Source of the DNA: Candidatus Poribacteria bacterium
GTDB taxonomy: Bacteria > Poribacteria > WGA-4E > WGA-3G
Direction: 5' to 3'
Length of the DNA stretch: 41,231 bases
Assembly (NCBI GenBank): GCA_009843785.1
Contig: VYCT01000196.1
Location: 1-41,231 of the forward strand
Shown here: positions 34,393 through 41,231 of the stretch, one piece after another
How positions within the stretch are numbered: position 1 is the stretch's first letter
Layout of the letters: every line of letters starts with the position of its first letter
Position numbers and translations under genes: made by a program
The notes under the pieces: generated by a model
Database searches by the model: none
What the model was told of the DNA's origin: nothing
Seen by the model: the letters and a program-made list of their open reading frames with translations, nothing else

Positions 34393-36222
34393 ATGAAGAC
34401 CCACTTTTCTCAACTCAGCGAACACCTACATGTCCACCATGGACATGTTAACACAGGCATTCTCCGTGATGGCGATCGCGCGCTGCTCATTGATCCAAGT
34501 GGTCCTACTTTTCATCTGACACTCGGAGAACTCGGTATCACAAACGCTGAGCAGATGCTCTTTACGCACCACCATCGCGATAATACACTCGGTTTCCCGA
34601 TAGCTAATAACGTCCGTGTTGGCGTGCCAGAGAAAGAGGTAGCATGGTTTGCCGAGGTTGAAACCTTTTGGAACAATCCACAATACCGATGGCACCTCTA
34701 CAACTACCATCCACACAATCTGATGCTTGCCGATGCTATCCGAGTGACAGATACGTATACTGAGGGTGCACAGATTAGGTGGGGTTCAGCATCGCTGACA
34801 GTCCTTGAAACACCGGGACATACCGATGGCAGTGTTTCCTACCTCATTGATGTTGATGGCAAACGCTTCGCCTTTACCGGTGATCTCATTTACGATGAAG
34901 GTCAGTTATGGGAACTTTATAGTTTACAGAAGGGACAGCAGACCAGCGACTATCACGGGTTCCTCGGTGCGCGGGATGAACTGAAGGCGAGCCTTGAAAA
35001 GGTGCGTCAGGCATCGCCAGCTGCGCTTATTCCCACGCACGGTGCTGTCATGGACAATCCGGACAGGGCAATTGACGCGCTTTTGGAACGGTTGGCGTAC
35101 TGCTACGATAAATATGTGGCGATTTCTGCGCTCCGGCACTACTTTCCGCAGCTTTTTGCCGAGTTTGAGGGGCATCCGGGTCACATGCCGATTCGAGAGG
35201 GCAAGCCTGCCCCTGAATTTTTACGTCATTTCGGCACAACGTGGATTATCATTTCCGAGAACGATGAAGCGTTCGTTATGGATTGCGGCTCACCGACTGT
35301 CATTAAACAGATTCAACAGTTACAAGCAGACAACGAAATTTCAGAAGTTACACAGTTTTGGGTAACGCATTACCACGACGACCACGTTAACGCTAACCCC
35401 GAATTTCAGGAAACTTTCCCTTGTGAAACGGTAGCAGATTCAGTTGTCGCAGCGGTCATCACAAACCCGATCGGTTTCCGACTCCCATGTATTTCGCCAG
35501 CTGTTACGCGGGTAGATCGCATCACACAGGACGGCGATTCTTGGCAGTGGAATGAGTTCACAATGACGGCTTACCATTTTCCGGGTCAAACCTATTATCA
35601 CGGTGGGCTGCTCGTTGAGGGACACGGCGTACGGATGTTCTTTGGGGGTGACTCCTTCACGATGGCAGGGATTGACGACTACTGTTCCGGCAATCGGAAT
35701 CTGCTCGGTGCGGATGTCGGTTACGAGAAGTGTCTACGTCTGATTCAGGAACTCAAGCCGACGCATATTTTTAACTGCCATGTCGATCCTGCTTTTGATT
35801 TTACCGATGCTGAGATTACGTGCATGCTTGATACACTCGCTGAGCGTGAGAAATGCTATACCGAACTTTTTCCATGGGACCACGCCAACTACGGTATGGA
35901 CGAACACTGGGTACGTTGTTATCCTTATGAACAAGAAGTTGCACCCGGCGGAACAGCACACTTGCGTGTGGAGATAACGAACCATTCGGACGAGCCGCGT
36001 ACAGCAACTGCGCGACCCATTCTTCCCGCATCGTGGGGTATGGAAATCGATCCCGGAGAGGCAACGGTTCTACCGAGAGCAGTCGGAGGCTTCGGTTTTT
36101 CTATTCCGATTCCACAACACTGCGAAACATTGGGACGAGTTGTTATACCTGTAGATATCACCTATAACGCACGTCCACTCGGTCAATTCCGAGAAGCGAT
36201 CTTTGTTTTCACTGGAGGTTAA
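34393..36222 (+). CDS. Protein with two metallo-beta-lactamase-like domains
   Basis: First domain FTHHHRDNTLG, PGHTDGSVSYLID, FTGDLIYD; second domain VTHYHDDHVNAN, FPGQTYYHGG, FGGDSF. Confidence 0.9.
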   Translation: MKTHFSQLSEHLHVHHGHVNTGILRDGDRALLIDPSGPTFHLTLGELGITNAEQMLFTHHHRDNTLGFPIANNVRVGVPEKEVAWFAEVETFWNNPQYRWHLYNYHPHNLMLADAIRVTDTYTEGAQIRWGSASLTVLETPGHTDGSVSYLIDVDGKRFAFTGDLIYDEGQLWELYSLQKGQQTSDYHGFLGARDELKASLEKVRQASPAALIPTHGAVMDNPDRAIDALLERLAYCYDKYVAISALRHYFPQLFAEFEGHPGHMPIREGKPAPEFLRHFGTTWIIISENDEAFVMDCGSPTVIKQIQQLQADNEISEVTQFWVTHYHDDHVNANPEFQETFPCETVADSVVAAVITNPIGFRLPCISPAVTRVDRITQDGDSWQWNEFTMTAYHFPGQTYYHGGLLVEGHGVRMFFGGDSFTMAGIDDYCSGNRNLLGADVGYEKCLRLIQELKPTHIFNCHVDPAFDFTDAEITCMLDTLAEREKCYTELFPWDHANYGMDEHWVRCYPYEQEVAPGGTAHLRVEITNHSDEPRTATARPILPASWGMEIDPGEATVLPRAVGGFGFSIPIPQHCETLGRVVIPVDITYNARPLGQFREAIFVFTGG

Positions 36223-36228
36223 AAACTT

Positions 36229-36648
36229 GTGCTAAACTTATCACATCCGACTGTTGACATCGCTATTACCTGTAGCAATTTTGCAGCATCGCTGGATTTC
36301 TATCACAACAAGTTGGGTTTTGAGATTGTGCTGGATCTGGAGATTCCAGACGACCTTGCACGCGATGTGAGGCTTGCACCGACCGGTTTTCGGCAGGTCC
36401 GTCTCAAGGCAGGCGACACGCTCATCAAATTGATGGATATCGAATCACCACCGCCGACACCAACAGGCGAGTTCTCAGCAGGTGTCCGCTGGCTCACCTT
36501 TTTTGTGGCGGATATTCAGCAGACCGTCAAAGACTTAAAACAGAACGGGGTTGAATTTCTATCTGAACCGATAAGCGCGCCGGATGCCGCGGGTGTCGCC
36601 TGCGCGCCGGATCCAGATGGTATTTTAATTGAACTTGTCCAAATATGA
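36229..36648 (+). CDS. VOC (glyoxalase/bleomycin resistance) family protein
   Basis: DIAITCSNFAASLDFYHNKLGFEIV...GVACAPDPDGILIELVQ; probable GTG start. Confidence 0.9.
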   Translation: MLNLSHPTVDIAITCSNFAASLDFYHNKLGFEIVLDLEIPDDLARDVRLAPTGFRQVRLKAGDTLIKLMDIESPPPTPTGEFSAGVRWLTFFVADIQQTVKDLKQNGVEFLSEPISAPDAAGVACAPDPDGILIELVQI

Positions 36649-37538
36649 GGAGCATTATGAAGACACTGACTGATTCCCAAATCCACAATTTTAACGAAAG
36701 TGGCTATCTTTTAATCGAAGATGCCCTTGCACGGGACGATCTGAACCCGCTCATTGCGGAGTTTGAAGAAATTGTTGATACGGGGGCATCACAACTCTAC
36801 GCGGAAGGTGAAATTGACTCCGAATTCAAGGCGGAAGGGTTTGACACCCGTTTGGCAAAGATTACGGCGCAGTCCCCAGTCGTGTTTCAGAAGGTGTTTA
36901 GCGGTGCGCACACAGGGCCCGCACTCTTTGAGCTACTCGTCAATCCGAAGCTCCTTGACATCGCAGAGTCGCTCGTCGGACCTGAGATTATGTGTCATCC
37001 AGCATACCGAGTCCGTCCGAAACTCCCTGAACATGACCGAACCCTCGTTCCATGGCATCAAGACGCAGGTTATATGGAGCCGAAATGCGATTCGGTTTTA
37101 CAACTCACAATCTGGATTCCACTGATAGATGCGACCGTCGAGAACGGCTGCATGGAAGTTATCCCGCATGTGCATCGGGACGGTGTTTTCCGCCATCGTT
37201 CCTCTGAACGTTTTTATCTTGAGATACCGGATGATGCATTGCCCGAAGTCGATCCGGTTGTGGTTCCTGTCAAGTTTGGCAGCGTTCTCCTGTTTACCAA
37301 TCTGACACCGCATCGTTCTATTCCGAATGTCAGCAACCAAGTCAGATGGAGCGTTGATTCACGCTATCAGGACGCGGCGAAACCGACTGGCTATCAACCG
37401 GAAGCAGGTTTTCTTGCACGGAGCCGTCTGCACCCTGAAGACGTTGTCACTACGCCTGAGGAGTTTAAACGGGTTCGCGATGAACATCAACCCGGTCCCG
37501 GTCCCAATCGGTGGGCAAAGGAGGACAAGGATGCGTAA
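36645..37538 (+). CDS. Phytanoyl-CoA dioxygenase family protein
   Basis: NFNESGYLLIEDALA, WHQDAGYMEP, WIPLIDATVENGCMEVIPHVHRDG, LTPHRSIPNVS; alternative start 36657. Confidence 0.92.
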   Translation: MRSIMKTLTDSQIHNFNESGYLLIEDALARDDLNPLIAEFEEIVDTGASQLYAEGEIDSEFKAEGFDTRLAKITAQSPVVFQKVFSGAHTGPALFELLVNPKLLDIAESLVGPEIMCHPAYRVRPKLPEHDRTLVPWHQDAGYMEPKCDSVLQLTIWIPLIDATVENGCMEVIPHVHRDGVFRHRSSERFYLEIPDDALPEVDPVVVPVKFGSVLLFTNLTPHRSIPNVSNQVRWSVDSRYQDAAKPTGYQPEAGFLARSRLHPEDVVTTPEEFKRVRDEHQPGPGPNRWAKEDKDA

Positions 37539-38022
37539 TTTCAAATGGTTATCCCCATTTTTCATTGTTCTGATCTTCCTCATAAGCGGGGCAACGCCGC
37601 CAGCTGAAAAACCTGAACCGAAAAATGTGGAACTCCACGGCAAAATCGTCTGCTTAGCGGAGGAGATGCACACACACTATACGGTTGAACTCTTCAATAA
37701 GCATGACCACCTATACGGTGTCAAGACTGAGGATGGGAAATACTACACGCTTTTACGGACATCGTTAGCGGAGGCACTCTTTGTTGACGAGCGGTTGCAT
37801 GAGAAAGACTTGGTCATCAGCGGTCGTGTCTTTCCGAGAACGCAATTGTTAGAGGTAACCCGTTTTCTGTCTATCCGCGATGGTGTTTTACATGACCTCT
37901 ACTACTACTGTGATACATGCTACATCCGCGCAGTCGCACCCAGAAATTGCGACTGCTGTCAGGCACCAGTTGTGTTAATTGAAAGACCCTTAAATGTTGA
38001 TTCCACAATACCATCACCGTAG
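37531..38022 (+). CDS. Hypothetical exported protein with C-terminal cysteine cluster
   Basis: ATG 37531 overlaps the preceding gene end; signal-like N-terminus; YYYCDTCYIRAVAPRNCDCCQ. Confidence 0.7.
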   Translation: MRNFKWLSPFFIVLIFLISGATPPAEKPEPKNVELHGKIVCLAEEMHTHYTVELFNKHDHLYGVKTEDGKYYTLLRTSLAEALFVDERLHEKDLVISGRVFPRTQLLEVTRFLSIRDGVLHDLYYYCDTCYIRAVAPRNCDCCQAPVVLIERPLNVDSTIPSP

Positions 38023-38266
38023 CGTAGGTTTTTAGAAGGTTATAGTAAAACCCGAAGATATGTGAACACCTTATAAAACACAAAATCATACGGAATTAGT
38101 CGTTTTGGACTTGAGAAAATTTTAAAACTTGATATTTATCGAATCCCTACTTGCGTCACGCTTCCACTTCCCCCGCCTGAGGAGGATTTAGCAGTTAATT
38201 ACAGGAAAATAATCTGTATCTTAGTACAGGTTGCGTCCCCCTAAAGGTAAAAGGAGAATCTTCATA

Positions 38267-40213
38267 ATGAAAAAATTTATTGTTTTCTATTTTATCGTTC
38301 TAATTCTGATACTGTTTTCTAATTTCCAGAATACATTCGCACAAGACTTTTCCTATACACCCCTTGAAGGACATACAAATAGTGTCCATAGACTTGTCTT
38401 CAGTCCTAACGGTAAAACCCTCGCAAGTGCGAGTGAAGATCGAACAATCCGCCTATGGGATGTCGCTACAGGCACACATAAATACACGCTCACAGGGCAT
38501 AACGCTTGGATTTCTTCTATAGCGTTTAGTCCGGATGGTAAAATACTCGCAAGTGCAGATTCAGAACATCGAATTCGCTTATGGAATGTCGCCACAGGAC
38601 AATATAGGGTAACCCTTGAAGGACATCAGGCTGGTGTAAGTAGTGTCGCATTCAGTCCAGACGGGGAGACACTCGCCAGCGCAGATTCAAATGCGAAAAT
38701 CCGCCTATGGGATGCTACAACAGGAATATACAGAGTGACACTTGAAGGACATACTAACACTATAGGTAGCATAAAGTTTAGTCCGGATGGAAAGACACTC
38801 GCAAGTGCTGATGCAGAAGGGAAAATTCGCCTATGGGATGCTACAACAGGATTTCATAAGCAAACCCTCACAGAACATACGCAACGCGTCTACAATATAG
38901 TGTTCATAGAAGATGGAAAAATACTCGTAAGCATGAGTACTGATAACACAATCCGTTTTTGGGATGTTGCCACTGGGCAGCACAAAAAATACTTTGAAAA
39001 TAATTTAAGTAATGTTACAATTAACGCAGCTGGAACAATGCTCGCAAGTAGAAGTTCACGCACAATCCATCTTTGGGATATAGCAACCGAAACTGAAATA
39101 GCGCGCCTTACCGGACATACGTCTGATGTATATAGTATAACGTTCAGTCCTAATGGAAAGATGTTAGCAAGTGGCGGTGCTGACCGTATTATTCGTCTGT
39201 GGAAACTTGAGACGCATGTAAATATTTCACCCTCAACTGTTGAAGTCCCCGCTGTCAGCGAACAATTTGATATTGATATAAACATTATCGGAGGAAAAGA
39301 CATTAGAGGCTATAAGATCACTATCCAATACGATAATACTTCCCTTCAGTATGTATCTCACACTCACAGCGATTATTTATCGGATGAAGTATTTGAAGGT
39401 CCGACAGTCAGTAAACAAGGGCAGGTTTCATTCAGCAACGCCTCACTTGCTGATGCCGGTAGTGGTGACGGGACACTCGCTACAATAACCTTTCAAGTTA
39501 TTTCACGGGCGGAATCTACTATCAGTTTATCGGCAATCCTGTCTAATAGCAATGGTGAAAGGATACCTTTTCTCGTTGTTTCCGGTAAAGTTATTGAACC
39601 GCCATGGGATGTCAATGGCGATGGAACCGTTGACATATTAGATTTATCTTTTGTTGCTGCGCGTTTCGGGCAGGAAGGCCAAATTGAAGCGGATATTAAC
39701 AGGGATGGCGTTGTAGACATCAAGGATTTAATTACAGTTGCCAGCGGAATGAATACAAAAGCAGCAGCACCTTTAGTACGCAATTCCTATAGGTTATTTA
39801 TGCCTTCAAGAGCAGATGTCCAACAGTGGCTTATACAAGCACAGCAACTAAATCTAACAGACGCAATATCACAACGCGGCATTCGCTTCCTACAACAATT
39901 TTTGGCAGCATTAACTCCGAAAAAAACAGCACTCTTGCCGAACTACCCGAACCCGTTCAACCCAGAGACATGGATACCGTATCAATTATCTGAACCAGCC
40001 GATGTGATGTTGACAATCTATACGATAGATGGCACAGTAGTACGCACCTTATCGTTAGGGTATCAACCTGTCGGTATCTATCAAAGTAAAAGTCGAGCAG
40101 CGTATTGGAATGGCAAAAACGCACTCGGTGAGCCTGTCGCAAGTGGTGTCTATTTCTATACGCTCACCGCAGACGATTTTTCCGATACGCGTAAGATGTT
40201 GATACGGAAATAA
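38267..40213 (+). CDS. WD40 - cohesin-like - dockerin-like - FlgD-like C-terminal domain exported protein
   Basis: WD40 repeats; cohesin-like VEVPAVSEQFDIDINIIGGKDIRGYKITIQYD; dockerin-like WDVNGDGTVDILDLSFVAARFG...DINRDGVVDIKDL; LPNYPNPFNPETWIPYQL tail. Confidence 0.88.
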   Translation: MKKFIVFYFIVLILILFSNFQNTFAQDFSYTPLEGHTNSVHRLVFSPNGKTLASASEDRTIRLWDVATGTHKYTLTGHNAWISSIAFSPDGKILASADSEHRIRLWNVATGQYRVTLEGHQAGVSSVAFSPDGETLASADSNAKIRLWDATTGIYRVTLEGHTNTIGSIKFSPDGKTLASADAEGKIRLWDATTGFHKQTLTEHTQRVYNIVFIEDGKILVSMSTDNTIRFWDVATGQHKKYFENNLSNVTINAAGTMLASRSSRTIHLWDIATETEIARLTGHTSDVYSITFSPNGKMLASGGADRIIRLWKLETHVNISPSTVEVPAVSEQFDIDINIIGGKDIRGYKITIQYDNTSLQYVSHTHSDYLSDEVFEGPTVSKQGQVSFSNASLADAGSGDGTLATITFQVISRAESTISLSAILSNSNGERIPFLVVSGKVIEPPWDVNGDGTVDILDLSFVAARFGQEGQIEADINRDGVVDIKDLITVASGMNTKAAAPLVRNSYRLFMPSRADVQQWLIQAQQLNLTDAISQRGIRFLQQFLAALTPKKTALLPNYPNPFNPETWIPYQLSEPADVMLTIYTIDGTVVRTLSLGYQPVGIYQSKSRAAYWNGKNALGEPVASGVYFYTLTADDFSDTRKMLIRK

Positions 40214-40313
40214 AGTCACCTAAGGGAAAATCTTGAATTCTAAGTTTTCAACTTTGTCTGATAAATCATTTCTTAATACGATCGCTTTACTTAGGATAAC
40301 AGAGGTTAATAAT

Positions 40314-41231
40314 ATGAAACTCAAGGTATTAATATCGCTGTTATTGGTCGGGTGTGTAATCCTATTCGGCTTTATATTCTTAATTGTTAAGGTTAAACAG
40401 CAAAAGGAAGACAGGAAACAATTGGTAGACGAGTTTTTATCAAGAAACGATAGTCCTCCGCCACCGATCCCCAGAACTGAAGAAATACCAGATGAAATTC
40501 GACAGAAATTCGCTGCTGTGCCAGAAATACCCGAAAAACCTAAAATCATTGCTGAACTCGTTCAAGGAGGTTCCCCACAAACTGTTGAATTTTCTCCGAC
40601 AAACCCGTATTTAGTCGTAAGTAGAACGTCCGATAAGAACTCTGAAGACGATATCAGATTGTGGGATATCAATAACCCTGTTACACCCTTAGCTGTATTC
40701 CGTGGAGATTCAGTCTCATTTTCACCAGATGGAAAGAGACTTGCTATCTCTGATTTGGGTAATATTGATGGCCGTATAAAATTATGGGATATTGCAACAG
40801 AACAATTTATGAGTGCTTTACGCGTGGTAGCATTTGATGCTGTTTTTTCACCGGATAATAAACATTTAGCGTTATCATCTTCAAGTGTATTACTTTGGAA
40901 TGTCAGCAATCCGACAGCACCTGTAGAAGCGATCGAGTTGGAAAGAAAAAACATTGAAAAAGACCATACATTTTCTGCAGATGGTAAACTCATGGCAACA
41001 GTAGAATCAAGAACTGACACCGTTAATATTTGGGAGATAAATGGGAATCAAGTCATGAAGAAAAGCTCTATTAATGTGATAGATAGAAAGGTTGGATGGA
41101 TTGAGGCAATGCAGTTTTTACCTGATCCGAAGAATCCCATCCTTGCAATTGCAGATAATGATGAAGATATAAGATTGTGGCTCATGTATAAATTTAATGC
41201 AAGTTTTTTCGTTGCGAAGTTTTTTAGTATA
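40314..41231 (+). CDS. WD40-repeat protein, truncated by the window end
   Basis: ATG 40314, MKLKVLISLLLVGCVILFGFIFLIVKVK TM segment, then VEFSPTNPYLVVS...DDIRLWDINN..SVSFSPDGKRLAISD...KLWDIATEQ; open to the window end and absent from the ORF track. Confidence 0.85.
   Translation, partial: MKLKVLISLLLVGCVILFGFIFLIVKVKQQKEDRKQLVDEFLSRNDSPPPPIPRTEEIPDEIRQKFAAVPEIPEKPKIIAELVQGGSPQTVEFSPTNPYLVVSRTSDKNSEDDIRLWDINNPVTPLAVFRGDSVSFSPDGKRLAISDLGNIDGRIKLWDIATEQFMSALRVVAFDAVFSPDNKHLALSSSSVLLWNVSNPTAPVEAIELERKNIEKDHTFSADGKLMATVESRTDTVNIWEINGNQVMKKSSINVIDRKVGWIEAMQFLPDPKNPILAIADNDEDIRLWLMYKFNASFFVAKFFSI

Noticed and set aside
1-41231. tRNA-Sec, selA, selB or selD in the window
   Set aside because: Looked for given the two selenoprotein candidates; nothing recognisable was found, so the machinery must be elsewhere if present.

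Overview
Bacterial window of 41,231 nt with about 39 protein-coding genes. The gene style (many WD40, LamG, C-type-lectin, PhyH, Gfo/Idh and sulfatase-like proteins, FlgD-like C-termini) recalls Candidatus Poribacteria or a related lineage, but that is inference. Main blocks: a lipid A cluster on the minus strand (lpxC-fabZ fusion, lpxA, lpxI) followed by mltG and ruvX; a DNA methyltransferase plus PD-(D/E)XK nuclease pair; a PspA-like/ABC exporter operon; a lipoyl E2 acyltransferase; two toxin-antitoxin pairs; tandem WD40 and tandem C-type-lectin genes; sulfatase-like, double-MBL, VOC and PhyH genes; and a WD40-cohesin-dockerin protein. The strongest observation is two in-frame UGA genes that the ORF track misses or splits and that look like selenoproteins: (i) a 76-aa SelW/Rdx-like protein with CxxU (3208-3438), and (ii) a lipoprotein with a C-terminal peroxiredoxin-like domain carrying UxxC (20719-22008). 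Each has a hairpin with a G/GGU apical loop about 22 nt after the UGA, as expected of a bacterial SECIS. Other notable items: a recurrent ~100-nt 5' leader cassette before at least four genes (one copy duplicated exactly), a shared C-terminal tail 'V-x-P-V-x-x-LTTTWG-x-IK' on two unrelated exported proteins, and a methyltransferase C-terminal stub downstream of the nuclease gene. No rRNA, tRNA, CRISPR array or transposase was recognised.
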